From the NCBI GenBank assembly GCA_964446955.1, contig CAYUQJ010000001.1:496001-560000 (forward strand): a DNA stretch of 64,000 nucleotides. The letters are read 5' to 3'. Shown piece after piece: positions 40,990-50,339 of this stretch (positions are counted from its first letter, which is position 1; every line of letters begins with the position of its first letter). This DNA is from Leptolinea sp964446955. Lineage in GTDB: Bacteria; Chloroflexota; Anaerolineae; Anaerolineales; Anaerolineaceae. The notes under the pieces were generated by a model, which did not search any database, had not been told where the DNA came from, and saw only the letters and a program-made list of their open reading frames with translations. The translations under genes and the position numbers were made by a program.

Positions 40990-41661
40990 ATGAATTCCAT
41001 CAAAGTACCAGTGGTTGAAAAAATACTAAGTGCGAACGATCAGATCGCGGCAAATAACAAAGCATTACTAAAGAGTAAAAAGGTTTTTTCAATTAACATT
41101 ATGGCATCACCGGGCGCCGGAAAGACAAGTTTTATTCTTCAAACAATTAACTTATTGAGAGATCGATTGAAAATCGGTGTTATCGAAGGTGATACGGCTC
41201 CGGTAACAATAGATGCTGACAAAATATCCGCAGTCGGCATTCCGGCGGTTCAGATAAATACAGGCGGAGATTGCCATCTAGACGCAGTTATGGTTTCTGG
41301 TGGACTAAATCAGCTTCCACTGGATGAAATCGATTTGGTCATCATTGAAAATGTGGGTAACCTTATCTGCCCTGCTGCATTTGATCTGGGGACAGAAATC
41401 AATGTTCTTATCGCCTCTATTCCAGAAGGCGATGATAAACCGTATAAATACCCCGGAATTTACCGTGGATTAAAGGTGTTGATTCTGAATAAAATGGACC
41501 TCATCCCATATGTAAAATTCCGTCCTGATTACTTCCAACAGGGTGTTGAAATGCTAAATCCCGGATTAAAAACATTCCCTGTTTCCTGTGTTACAGGCGA
41601 AGGCATCAGCGAATGGGTCGATTGGCTGGTTGCCAGAGTGGAAGATTTTAAGAAAAAGTAG
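40990..41661 (+). CDS. hypB: Hydrogenase maturation GTPase HypB
   Basis: Protein of 223 aa. SIMIBI GTPase with Walker A SPGAGKTS (40-47), EGD (66-68), and NKMD. The metal site in the GTPase domain is kept: C95, H96 (in TGGDCHLDA, where many HypB proteins have GKGCH) and C127 (NLICPA). The long N-terminal histidine stretch of some HypB proteins is absent. It provides GTP-driven nickel insertion with HypA. Confidence 0.96.
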   Translation: MNSIKVPVVEKILSANDQIAANNKALLKSKKVFSINIMASPGAGKTSFILQTINLLRDRLKIGVIEGDTAPVTIDADKISAVGIPAVQINTGGDCHLDAVMVSGGLNQLPLDEIDLVIIENVGNLICPAAFDLGTEINVLIASIPEGDDKPYKYPGIYRGLKVLILNKMDLIPYVKFRPDYFQQGVEMLNPGLKTFPVSCVTGEGISEWVDWLVARVEDFKKK

Positions 41662-41669
41662 TCTGTATC

Positions 41670-43961
41670 ATGGATCAACATGAAAAAATTGGTCGAAAGA
41701 TCCATATCCGTGGAATAGTCCAGGGTGTTGGATTCAGACCGTTTGTGTATCAAACCGCGGTAAAAAATCATTTGACTGGTTGGGTTTGCAACACATCACG
41801 CGGTGTTGAAATTGAGGTTTTCGGTGAAAAAGAAAAAATTGAAATTTTCACTGAAGAACTACAAAATAAACCACCTTCTTTATCTCGCATTGATGAGTTT
41901 ACCTCAAAAGCAATTTCAATCGACAGCTATACGCAATTTGATATAATCGAGAGCATATCAGAGCCGGGAGAGTTTATACCAATTTCACCGGACATTTCTA
42001 TATGTTCTGATTGCCTGCGTGAAATGTTTGATCCGTCGAATCGTCGCTACCGGTATCCGTTTATTAATTGCACAAATTGTGGACCACGCTTTTCAATCAT
42101 TAAAAACATTCCATATGACCGACCCTATACAACAATGTCGAGGTTTTCACTATGCCCGGAATGTCAGAAGGAATACAACGATCCATTCGATAGAAGGTTT
42201 CATGCTCAACCCACTGCCTGTTCGATATGTGGTCCATCATTGAAGTTTATTGATCAATATGGAAATATAACTGAAACAGACGACGAAGTTATCAAGAAAG
42301 CCCGTGATGATATTCAACTGGGGAAAATCCTGGCTGTCAAAGGATTGGGTGGATATCACCTTGCTTGTGATGCTACTAATCGTCAGGCTGTAGAATTGCT
42401 ACGGGGACGAAAAAGAAGGGTGGATAAACCATTCGCTCTCATGGCCGCTTCGATGGAGAGCATTTCCCACTACTGTACATATTCACAGGAAGAAAAAGAA
42501 ATACTTGAATCCAGGCAACGCCCAATTGTTTTATTAAAAAAGAAAAATGATTGCAACTTGCCAGACTCCCTTGCTCCAGGACAAAATACCCTTGGTTTTA
42601 TGCTTCCCTATACACCAGTCCACTATTTATTAATGGAACGTTCTTCGAATTTCCCTGACGTACTAGTTATGACCAGCGGAAATTTTAGCGAAGAACCTAT
42701 CGCGTATGAGGATTCTGAGGCAATGGAAAGACTCTCTTCCCTTGCCGATAGTTACCTGACAAATAACCGGGAAATACACATGCGCGTGGATGATTCTGTT
42801 ATGCGTGTTGTTGACGGATCACCGGTATTCGTACGGCGATCCAGGGGTTTTGCACCAGACCCAATACAATTACCTTTTTCTGTTGATCAAATCCTTGCGA
42901 CAGGTGCTGAATTAAAAAATCACTTTACGTTTACGCGAAATCGGTACGCGTTTGTCAGCCATTATATTGGTGATCTCGATAACATTGAGACAATTCGATC
43001 GTTTGAGCAGGCTATTGCACATTTTAAAGAGCTCTTTAGGGTTCATCCTGAGATAATTGCCTGTGATTTGCATCCAGATTATTTCTCAACGCGATATGCG
43101 TTCATAATTAGTAAAGAGGAATCCTTACCCCTTATCCAGGTTCAACACCATCACGCACATTTGGCTGCCTGCCTGGTTGAAAATGGATGGGATACCGATG
43201 AGCCGGTAATAGGCTTAAGCTTTGATGGAACCGGGTTCGGTACTGATAATACGATTTGGGGCGGAGAAGTTCTCGTTGGCGGTTATCTTGGTTATGAACG
43301 CCGATTTCATCTTGAATCATTTCCTCTTCCCGGTGGAGATAAAGCTGCCAAAGATCCAGCGCGCACTGCCATATCGCTTCTATCCAAGTGCCAAATTGAA
43401 CCCGAAAAAGATTTTCCACCCGTTCAATTTTTCAATATTCAAGAAATGCATATTGTTCAGTCTCAGATAAATCAGCATATCAATGCTCCACTTACTTCTT
43501 CCATGGGACGCCTATTTGATGGAATAGCAGCTCTCATAGGAATCCGTCAGCGAGTAACGTATGAAGGTCAAGCAGCCATAGAGCTTGAAGCGATTGCGTA
43601 TCCAGAAGAGACGGGAGCATATTCATTTGAGATAAACCAGGGCATTATCGATTATCGGCCTGTGATTCGGGCTGTTGTCAAGGACTTGCGAGCAAATATT
43701 GCGGCAGGGATTATATCTGCCCGATTCCATAACGGCATTGTCAATTTGTGTCTTGACATAGGCTCTTCCTGTAAAAATGAGACCGGACTATCAATAGTAG
43801 CGCTTAGTGGAGGAGTATGGCAAAATATGCTCCTTCTGAGTCGTGTAAAAAAAGCTCTATTGGAAAATGGATTCACTGTTTTCTACCACCAAAAAGTTCC
43901 AACCAATGATGCCTGCATCTCATTAGGTCAGGCAGCTGTTGCCGCAAGGAGAAAGAAATAG
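41670..43961 (+). CDS. hypF: Carbamoyltransferase HypF
   Basis: Protein of 763 aa, full length. Acylphosphatase domain (10-100, IRGIVQGVGFRPFVY), two zinc fingers (CSDCLREMFD ... CTNCGPRFS; CPECQKEYND ... CSICGPS), YrdC-like domain (GLGGYHLACDATN) and Kae1-like C-terminal domain with VQHHHAHLAACLVENG. It makes carbamoyl-AMP from carbamoyl phosphate and transfers the group to the HypE C-terminal cysteine, the start of CN ligand synthesis. 8-bp gaps to hypB and hypC indicate one operon. Confidence 0.97.
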   Translation: MDQHEKIGRKIHIRGIVQGVGFRPFVYQTAVKNHLTGWVCNTSRGVEIEVFGEKEKIEIFTEELQNKPPSLSRIDEFTSKAISIDSYTQFDIIESISEPGEFIPISPDISICSDCLREMFDPSNRRYRYPFINCTNCGPRFSIIKNIPYDRPYTTMSRFSLCPECQKEYNDPFDRRFHAQPTACSICGPSLKFIDQYGNITETDDEVIKKARDDIQLGKILAVKGLGGYHLACDATNRQAVELLRGRKRRVDKPFALMAASMESISHYCTYSQEEKEILESRQRPIVLLKKKNDCNLPDSLAPGQNTLGFMLPYTPVHYLLMERSSNFPDVLVMTSGNFSEEPIAYEDSEAMERLSSLADSYLTNNREIHMRVDDSVMRVVDGSPVFVRRSRGFAPDPIQLPFSVDQILATGAELKNHFTFTRNRYAFVSHYIGDLDNIETIRSFEQAIAHFKELFRVHPEIIACDLHPDYFSTRYAFIISKEESLPLIQVQHHHAHLAACLVENGWDTDEPVIGLSFDGTGFGTDNTIWGGEVLVGGYLGYERRFHLESFPLPGGDKAAKDPARTAISLLSKCQIEPEKDFPPVQFFNIQEMHIVQSQINQHINAPLTSSMGRLFDGIAALIGIRQRVTYEGQAAIELEAIAYPEETGAYSFEINQGIIDYRPVIRAVVKDLRANIAAGIISARFHNGIVNLCLDIGSSCKNETGLSIVALSGGVWQNMLLLSRVKKALLENGFTVFYHQKVPTNDACISLGQAAVAARRKK

Positions 43962-43969
43962 GAGGCTTT

Positions 43970-44224
43970 ATGTGTTTAGCTGTTCCGGGTAAGATCGTTA
44001 ATATATATGAATCCGCTGGCATGCGTATGTGTAAGATTGATTTTGGAGGTGTGGTTCGTGAAGCATGCCTTCAAGCGCTGCCCGATGCGAAAGTAGGTGA
44101 CTTTACAATTGTTCATGCTGGTTTTGCATTAAACATTTTAAGTGAGGCAGAAGCTCTGGAAACTTTGGAAGCTCTTCGGGAATTGGGTGACATCGAAGAA
44201 GAACTTAATGCAAAAGAAGAATAA
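43970..44224 (+). CDS. hypC: Hydrogenase chaperone HypC
   Basis: Protein of 84 aa starting MCLAVPGKI; the N-terminal Cys2 binds the Fe(CN)2CO unit together with HypD. VGDFTIVHAGFAL is the second signature. It carries the iron unit to HoxH. GAAATAGGAGG precedes the ATG. The hypD start follows 2 bp after its stop. Confidence 0.96.
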   Translation: MCLAVPGKIVNIYESAGMRMCKIDFGGVVREACLQALPDAKVGDFTIVHAGFALNILSEAEALETLEALRELGDIEEELNAKEE

Positions 44225-44226
44225 CG

Positions 44227-45348
44227 ATGCCGGATTTGTTTTCCACCCTTAACCAATTCCGGAATGCCGATCTTGTCAAGAAGACACTTGCCGAGATTCA
44301 TCGCATAACAAACCGTCACTGGGCCATTATGGAGATTTGCGGGGGACAAACCCATGCTATTTTACGGTATGGAATTGACGAATTGCTTCCAGAAAATATA
44401 GAACTCATTCATGGACCTGGATGCCCTGTTTGCGTCACCCCACTTGAGTTGATTGATAAAGCGCTTGCGATTGCTACTCTTCCAAATGTTATATTCACAA
44501 CATTTGGGGATATGATGCGTGTACCGGGCTCTGATCGTGACCTGTTTAGTATCAAAGCTGCGGGCGGGCAGGTTCGAATAGTTTATTCCCCCCTTGATGC
44601 CCTACAAATTGCAAAACAAAATCCAGAGAAGCAAGTTGTATTTTTTGCCATAGGTTTTGAGACAACCGCGCCGGTAAATGCAATGAGTGTGCTTCAGGCA
44701 AAAGCACTGGAACTCAAAAATTTTTCCGTACTTGTTTCTCAGGTTTGTGTTCCACCGGCAATGAAGGCGATATTATCAGCCCCCACTAACCGCGTGCAAG
44801 GGTTTCTTGCAGCCGGGCACGTCAATTCGGTAATGGGTTATTGGGAATATCCGCCAATCGCGAAGGAATACAAAATTCCTATTGTTATTACTGGCTTCGA
44901 ACCGCTTGATCTTGTTGAGGGCATTCTTATGACCGTGAAGCAATTGGAAGAAGGTCGGTTTGATGTCGAAAACGCCTATAAACGAGTAGTAACAGAAAAA
45001 GGAAATTTACCCGCCCAGGAAATGATACGTAATGTATTTGAACCATGCGACCGAGGTTGGAGGGGAATTGGTGAAATACCAATGAGCGGGTTGTGCTTGC
45101 GTAAAGAGTACGATGATTTCAACGCAGAAAGAAGATTTAATGTTGCCAGCATAAAAACAAAAGAATCTCCTATTTGTATTGCCGGTCAGATTCTTCAGGG
45201 TATAAAGAAACCTACCGATTGCCCTGCTTTTGGAACACTTTGCAATCAAGATCATCCATTGGGTGCAACCATGGTATCTTCTGAAGGTGCGTGCGCAGCA
45301 TATTTACGGTATGGTCGGGCTCGTAAAGGTATTTCGGAGAAAAACTAA
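44227..45348 (+). CDS. hypD: Hydrogenase maturation protein HypD
   Basis: Protein of 373 aa. MEICGGQTHAILRYG, GPGCPVCVTP, and the C-terminal cysteines that hold a [4Fe-4S] cluster (CIAGQILQG, CPAFGTLCN, EGACAAY) are present. Together with HypC and HypE it builds the Fe(CN)2CO moiety of the active site. Tight operon position, 2 bp after hypC and 1 bp before hypE. Confidence 0.97.
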   Translation: MPDLFSTLNQFRNADLVKKTLAEIHRITNRHWAIMEICGGQTHAILRYGIDELLPENIELIHGPGCPVCVTPLELIDKALAIATLPNVIFTTFGDMMRVPGSDRDLFSIKAAGGQVRIVYSPLDALQIAKQNPEKQVVFFAIGFETTAPVNAMSVLQAKALELKNFSVLVSQVCVPPAMKAILSAPTNRVQGFLAAGHVNSVMGYWEYPPIAKEYKIPIVITGFEPLDLVEGILMTVKQLEEGRFDVENAYKRVVTEKGNLPAQEMIRNVFEPCDRGWRGIGEIPMSGLCLRKEYDDFNAERRFNVASIKTKESPICIAGQILQGIKKPTDCPAFGTLCNQDHPLGATMVSSEGACAAYLRYGRARKGISEKN

Positions 45349-45349
45349 C

Positions 45350-46426
45350 ATGTCTTCCACATTGTCATCGTTTGAAGGGCCAGTTTGCCCGGTTCCACTT
45401 GCTCATTCAGAAAGCATCGTTATGGGGCATGGAAGCGGCGGCAGGATGACCTCAGATCTTATAAGGTCGGTTTTCCAACCCGCCTTTGCGAATAAAGCCC
45501 TAAATGAGGGAAATGATTTTGCGCAGATGCCCTCATTGAAATCGGATGCTATTGACAGCCTGTTGGTGGTATCGGTGGATTGCCATATCGTAAAACCTAT
45601 ATTCTTTCCTGGCGGAGATATTGGCCGCTTATCTATTTGTGGAACTGTGAACGATGTTGCGGTTTCTGGTGCCCGCCCTTTATACTTAACAGCTGGTTTT
45701 ATATTGGAAGAAGGTTTGCCGATAGCAAAACTTATACAAGTCGTAGAATCCATGAAAAAGTCTGCTGATGAAGCAGGGGTTATTGTAGTAGCCGGAGACA
45801 CAAAGGTAGTAGAAAAAGGGGGAGCTGACCAAATCTTTATTACAACAACGGGATTTGGTTGGAAGAGTGAAGAACTATGCATAGGTGGACAATACGCCCG
45901 GCCTGGTGATGTTGTTCTTGTATCAGGCACCCTTGGCGATCATGGAATTGCCGTACTTTCTGCCCGGGGAGAGTTGGGGTTTGAAGCCGATATTCAATCT
46001 GATGTGGCCCCATTAAACCACTTAATTGAAGCAATTCTTAAAGAAGCCCCAAACACACATGTACTTCGTGACCCAACTCGGGGTGGATTGGCTACAACAC
46101 TAAATGAAATAGCTCAACAAAGCAATGTCGGGATGATGCTAGATGAGGAATGTATACCCATCAATCCTGTTACCCTGTCTGCCTGTGAAATGTTGGGTTT
46201 TGATCCTTTATATGTGGCTAACGAGGGAAAATTGATTGTAATCGTTCCTCCAGAGGAAGCCGATGCCGCACTTAAAGCAATGAAAAAAAATAAATATGGA
46301 GAAGCCGCAACCCGTGTAGGTGTAGTGACGGATCAGGAAAGAGGAAGGGTCTTGTTACGTACTGCAATTGGCGGTACACGATTATTGGATATTCTTGCTG
46401 GTGAAATGCTTCCAAGAATTTGTTAA
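45350..46426 (+). CDS. hypE: Carbamoyl-dehydrating protein HypE
   Basis: Protein of 358 aa from the ATG at 45350, two bases after the hypD stop. PurM-like ATPase with MGHGSGGRMT, FPGGDIGRLSICGTVNDVA (in part) and DPTRGGLATTLNEIA. It ends MLPRIC, with the essential C-terminal cysteine that receives the carbamoyl group and is dehydrated to thiocyanate for CN ligand supply. A longer frame from 45230 lies within hypD and was not used. Last gene of the hyp operon. Confidence 0.97.
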   Translation: MSSTLSSFEGPVCPVPLAHSESIVMGHGSGGRMTSDLIRSVFQPAFANKALNEGNDFAQMPSLKSDAIDSLLVVSVDCHIVKPIFFPGGDIGRLSICGTVNDVAVSGARPLYLTAGFILEEGLPIAKLIQVVESMKKSADEAGVIVVAGDTKVVEKGGADQIFITTTGFGWKSEELCIGGQYARPGDVVLVSGTLGDHGIAVLSARGELGFEADIQSDVAPLNHLIEAILKEAPNTHVLRDPTRGGLATTLNEIAQQSNVGMMLDEECIPINPVTLSACEMLGFDPLYVANEGKLIVIVPPEEADAALKAMKKNKYGEAATRVGVVTDQERGRVLLRTAIGGTRLLDILAGEMLPRIC

Positions 46427-46503
46427 TGCGGCTTGAAGATTCATACATCGTACTTTATACTTGAGCCGCTGTTCAAATCTATCAAAACAATTACGAGGAA
46501 TAA

Positions 46504-47304
46504 ATGAAAATTGATTATCAGGAAACCACAAATGATCTCCTGAAACGAATAGATATCCACAACAAATTTGGTGGGCGAGATATTGACACCTGGATGCTGG
46601 ATCTGATCCAATTAAAAAAGGGAGATACTATTCTGGATGTTGGCTGTGGAGCCGGTAAACAATGCTTTTCCTACTATAAACATCTTGATGGGCAGGCAAA
46701 AATAACCGGTGGAGATGTGTCTGAAGAATTACTATCTCAGGCCAGACTGGAAAACCAAAAAGTCAACAATGCTGTGACGTTTATGACGTTAAATTTCAAC
46801 AAACACTTTGATCTTCCTGATAACACTTTTGATTTTGAATCATGCTGCTTCGCCATATACTATGCAGAAGATATTCCATTTACCATCAGGGAAATGCATC
46901 GGGTTTTAAAACCGGGCGGCAGACTTTTCTCAAGCGGCCCAATGCCTGAAAATAAACAGCTATTTTATGATGTAATCCGTGAAGCAACCGGGAAAACAAT
47001 TCCTCCAATGCCCGGTAGTTCACGATATGGAAGCGAAATACTTGCCAGTATGAAAAATACATTCTCAAAGGTTGATGTACACATTTTTGAGAATCCTCTT
47101 ACATTTGAAACAGTGGAACCCTTTATCGAATATACGAGGGCTTCTTTATCAGAGGACCGCAAGCTATGGACGAGTTTCTTCAATGACAAAAAGGAATTTG
47201 AAGAAATTATGGAAAAGATCCAGGCTGTTGCCGAAAAACGAATTAAACAAGAAGGTAAACTGGTAATGACCAAAGTTGTTGGCGGTTTCCTGGCCACTAA
47301 ATAA
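46504..47304 (+). CDS. SAM-dependent class I methyltransferase
   Basis: Protein of 266 aa. Motif I ILDVGCGAGKQC (about 43-54), post-I acidic GGDVSEE, motif II DFESCCFAIYY and motif III EMHRVLKPGGRLF. A C-terminal cap of about 100 residues may hold the substrate, which I cannot name. CGAGGAATAA precedes the ATG. It runs straight into a PIG-L deacetylase gene (1-bp gap), so the two may act on the same, possibly sugar-containing, molecule. There is no obvious link to the hydrogenase genes upstream. Confidence 0.85.
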   Translation: MKIDYQETTNDLLKRIDIHNKFGGRDIDTWMLDLIQLKKGDTILDVGCGAGKQCFSYYKHLDGQAKITGGDVSEELLSQARLENQKVNNAVTFMTLNFNKHFDLPDNTFDFESCCFAIYYAEDIPFTIREMHRVLKPGGRLFSSGPMPENKQLFYDVIREATGKTIPPMPGSSRYGSEILASMKNTFSKVDVHIFENPLTFETVEPFIEYTRASLSEDRKLWTSFFNDKKEFEEIMEKIQAVAEKRIKQEGKLVMTKVVGGFLATK

Positions 47305-47305
47305 A

Positions 47306-47956
47306 ATGGGATCATCACTGAGCTTTTCCGGTAAAAGAATTTGTTTTATAGGCGCTCATCCGGATGATATCGAGTTGGGTGCTGGCGCCTTGATTGCTCA
47401 GATCGTTTCAAAAGCTGATATCCGATGTGTAACATTATCAGATAATCAGAAGAACCCTGACTTAAAAAACCTTGTGGAAGAACACTATGCCAGTATGGCT
47501 GTTCTTGGAGTCCCGAAAGAAAAGGTGATACTGGGTCAATTTGAGACCAGACGATTTCCGCACGCGCGTCAGGAAATTCTCGAGTATATGATCCAATTGA
47601 ACCGTGATTTTAATCCGGATATTGTTTTTGTTCACACACAGGCTGATATACATCAAGACCATGGGACAGTAACTGAAGAAGCTCTCCGCGCTTTTCGAGG
47701 AACAACAGTTCTTGGTTTTGATGTTATCCGGTCAAGTTATGGTTTCTTCCCAAACTTTTTGATCGAAGTCACGGAAGAAGATGTAAAGAAAAAGATTAAT
47801 TCCCTGCTTGAATATAAAACATATGCTGCAAGGTACTATTTTAATGCTGACCTAACCCGCTCAACACTTGTTAGATACGGAGCTATAGCTGAACGCCCGT
47901 ACGCAGAAGGATTTGATATTCTCAGGGTGATCGGAAAATTTGACTGCAATTCATGA
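47306..47956 (+). CDS. PIG-L (LmbE-like) N-acetyl sugar deacetylase
   Basis: Protein of 216 aa from the ATG at 47306, one base after the methyltransferase stop; an overlapping upstream start at 47276 is not needed. Zinc motif AHPDDIELGAGA (about 16-27), the third ligand in THADIHQDHGTV-like HTQADIHQDH, and DNQKNPD. PIG-L enzymes deacetylate GlcNAc-containing lipids or thiol precursors and the like. Substrate unknown; paired with the upstream methyltransferase. Confidence 0.87.
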   Translation: MGSSLSFSGKRICFIGAHPDDIELGAGALIAQIVSKADIRCVTLSDNQKNPDLKNLVEEHYASMAVLGVPKEKVILGQFETRRFPHARQEILEYMIQLNRDFNPDIVFVHTQADIHQDHGTVTEEALRAFRGTTVLGFDVIRSSYGFFPNFLIEVTEEDVKKKINSLLEYKTYAARYYFNADLTRSTLVRYGAIAERPYAEGFDILRVIGKFDCNS

Positions 47957-47971
47957 TTTTTTCGGCAAAAG

Positions 47972-48005
47972 AAAGAACCTCCCCTTTTTATGCGGGAGGT
48001 TCTTT
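47972..48005. terminator. Bidirectional terminator between convergent genes
   Basis: AAAGAACCTCC (47972-47982) pairs perfectly with GGAGGTTCTTT (47995-48005). T-rich flanks on both strands. It lies between the PIG-L gene and the convergent Rieske gene, whose last codons overlap it. Confidence 0.85.
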
Positions 48006-48320
48006 TGGTATACCGATCATAATTGACCCATCTTCAATTTTCACCGGAAAAGTCGGGATGTCACGAAATGCAGGAGCACGAGTAGCTTTACCTGTCCTTA
48101 TATCAAACCTGGCTCCATGTCTTGGGCATACGATTTCGTAACCGTCAATTTCTCCATCTCCAAGTGGTCCGTTATCATGTGTGCAAACATCACCAAAAGC
48201 ATAGACTACGCCACTCAGGTTTATGAGCACAATCGGTTTACCGGATATTTCCATGTACAACCGTTCGTTTTCAGGAACTTCTGATAGATCAGCGACTTTA
48301 ATGAAATTATGTTTTTCCAT
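47988..48320 (-). CDS. Rieske [2Fe-2S] ferredoxin
   Basis: Protein of 110 aa. Rieske ligands C-T-H (DVCTHDNGPLGDG) and CPRHGARFD bind one [2Fe-2S] cluster. Small soluble, non-haem ferredoxin type; no membrane anchor. It is the last gene of the suf operon, 25 bp after sufU, a place seen for Rieske-like ferredoxins in other bacteria with SUF. It may supply electrons during cluster assembly, though that role is inference. Confidence 0.92.
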   Translation of the reverse strand: MEKHNFIKVADLSEVPENERLYMEISGKPIVLINLSGVVYAFGDVCTHDNGPLGDGEIDGYEIVCPRHGARFDIRTGKATRAPAFRDIPTFPVKIEDGSIMIGIPKEPPA

Positions 48321-48345
48321 AATAGTTTAATAATTTGAACTTTTG

Positions 48346-48744
48346 TTATTCCAATGTTTCAAGATCGGTCTCTTTACCCACACCATATATTCCAGCTTTC
48401 AAAACTTTCAGAGGAAGTAAGGCGCATTTTAGACGCACCACACCAAGTTCTATTCCCAGCAGATCAAGAATATCCTGTTTGTTCAATTTCTTTACATCTT
48501 CTATTGATTTTCCAATGATAGATTCGATCAATAGATCAGCCGATGCCTGAGATATGGCACACCCTTCACCGGAAAAAAGAGCTTCTGTAATAAGACCGTT
48601 GTTGTCAGTCCGCACATCTATGCGAATATGATCGCCACATACAGGATTCTCATCTTCAAATGTGTAATCATTAGGTTCCAGAGTTCCTCTATACGCCGGG
48701 TTCTTAAACCGCTCAATGATAATTTCCCTGTATAAATCGTCCAT
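48346..48744 (-). CDS. sufU: SUF sulfur-transfer/scaffold protein SufU
   Basis: Protein of 132 aa. IscU-like fold with the zinc/sulfur ligands in NPVCGDH, GEGCAISQASADLL and RLKCALLPLKVLKAG; the insert before the last cysteine is the SufU mark. It takes persulfide sulfur from SufS. Three bases downstream of sufS, one operon. C-terminus is short and acidic. Confidence 0.94.
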   Translation of the reverse strand: MDDLYREIIIERFKNPAYRGTLEPNDYTFEDENPVCGDHIRIDVRTDNNGLITEALFSGEGCAISQASADLLIESIIGKSIEDVKKLNKQDILDLLGIELGVVRLKCALLPLKVLKAGIYGVGKETDLETLE

Positions 48745-48747
48745 ACA

Positions 48748-49974
48748 TTACCTGTTGTCAAATGTAAGTTTGACTTTATCCAGTGCTTTGATTAAGAGAT
48801 CTACATCTTCTTTAGAGTTATACAAATAAAAACTGGCTCGGGTTGTAGCCGGAAGACCTAATCGAATGTGTAATGGTTGTGCGCAATGATGACCCGCACG
48901 AACACAGATACCCTCACCGTCCAATATTTGTGCAATATCATGAGGATGAATTCCATCAAGTACGAAGGAAATAACACCACCACGGCCTGATTTTGGCCCT
49001 GTGGTTTGAATTCCACCGCTTTCCTGTAAACGCTGAAGAGCATACGCGCCAATACTCTGTTCGTGATTGGCTATTTCTTTCATCCCGATAGCAGAAAGAT
49101 AGTCAACTGCCGCACCAAAGCCAATCGCTTCGGCAATGGCAGGCGTTCCGGCTTCAAATTTTGCCGGGACATCAGCCATCGTAAAATTCTCGAACGTGAC
49201 TTTTCGGATCATATCTCCGCCACCAAGAAAAGGAGGCATCTCATTTAATAGATCCAATTTCCCGAAAAGTGCACCGATACCGGTTGGTCCGCACATCTTG
49301 TGCGCTGAAAAAGCCAAAAAATCCGCATTGATATCCTGCACATCAACGGGAATATGCGGAACAGATTGAGCTCCGTCAATCAATACCCGGGCACCTGCAT
49401 TATGTGCCAAGTTTGCAATTTCTCTGGCGGGGGTGATTGTTCCCAATACATTCGACATCTGTGTAAATGCCACAAGCCTGGGTTTTTTTTCTAATAAACG
49501 GTTGTATGCGTTCAAATCCAATAAACCATCAGTTGTGATGGGGATATATTCAATCCGCAGATCTTTTTCAGCAGCCAGGATTTGCCATGGAACAATGTTT
49601 GAGTGGTGTTCCATTTCGGTTAAAAGGATGAGGTCGCCTTTTGAGAGATTAGCCCTGCCCCAGGTAAAAGCGACAAGGTTAATGGATTCTGTTGTATTCC
49701 GGGTAAAAATGACATTCCTCGCCGATGGAGCATTAATGAATCGGGCGACTTTCGTCCTTGCATCCTCATACATCTGTGTGGCTTCTTCAGAAACGGTATA
49801 GACACCGCGATGTATGTTCGCGTTATGCATTCGATAATATGTATCCATCGAATCCAGAACGGATTGCGGTTTTTGTGTTGAGGCGGTTGAGTCTAGATAG
49901 ACGAGTTTAACACCCGGATGAACCTCCCTTTTCAAAATGGGGAAATCATTCCGGAATGAGGAAAAATCTTTCAT
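48748..49974 (-). CDS. sufS: Cysteine desulfurase SufS
   Basis: Protein of 408 aa, group II cysteine desulfurase. PLP lysine in FSAHKMCGPTGIG and catalytic cysteine in the RAGHHCAQPLH loop. It removes sulfur from cysteine to give alanine and an enzyme persulfide handed to SufU. It follows a small unknown gene in the suf operon and is coupled to sufU. Confidence 0.97.
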   Translation of the reverse strand: MKDFSSFRNDFPILKREVHPGVKLVYLDSTASTQKPQSVLDSMDTYYRMHNANIHRGVYTVSEEATQMYEDARTKVARFINAPSARNVIFTRNTTESINLVAFTWGRANLSKGDLILLTEMEHHSNIVPWQILAAEKDLRIEYIPITTDGLLDLNAYNRLLEKKPRLVAFTQMSNVLGTITPAREIANLAHNAGARVLIDGAQSVPHIPVDVQDINADFLAFSAHKMCGPTGIGALFGKLDLLNEMPPFLGGGDMIRKVTFENFTMADVPAKFEAGTPAIAEAIGFGAAVDYLSAIGMKEIANHEQSIGAYALQRLQESGGIQTTGPKSGRGGVISFVLDGIHPHDIAQILDGEGICVRAGHHCAQPLHIRLGLPATTRASFYLYNSKEDVDLLIKALDKVKLTFDNR

Positions 49975-49980
49975 ATCGAT

Positions 49981-50286
49981 TTATAAGAGGTCTGCCCGGC
50001 TTGCGATGGTTATTCGGGAAGACTTGGACTTTTGTGGAGAACGAAGGTTGGGGGAATCCTGCTGGAACCAGAGAATATGATCGGGAACCATCCACCCATC
50101 AGTCAGGTAGACATTTACGCGGAATTGTACAGCAACCATCTTTGAATCAACCTGAACGACAATCCCCCGCACCCATCCCCGGACGCGGTCACCACCTTTG
50201 TCATGATCAGCCAATACTTCAACGCTATCGCCTACATCGAAATTATCTTCCGGTGTCGGATCTTTCATATAAGGTACAGGTGCCAA
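49981..50286 (-). CDS. Small unknown protein in the suf operon
   Basis: Protein of 101 aa with a TTG start five bases after AGGAG; an ATG at 50268 lacks a ribosome-binding site. The middle (DNFDVGDSVEVLADHDKGGDR, RGWVRGIVVQVDSKMVAVQF, VYLTDGWMVPDHILWF) looks like a small SH3/KOW-like beta barrel with a basic tail. No cysteines. Placed between sufD and sufS, so it is co-expressed with cluster assembly. I do not recognise the family; a binding or regulatory role is possible. Confidence 0.6.
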   Translation of the reverse strand: MAPVPYMKDPTPEDNFDVGDSVEVLADHDKGGDRVRGWVRGIVVQVDSKMVAVQFRVNVYLTDGWMVPDHILWFQQDSPNLRSPQKSKSSRITIASRADLL

Positions 50287-50339
50287 AGTCCACTCCTACT
50301 TTTTAATGGGTTAATCGATTAATAATACCACAAGCATAA

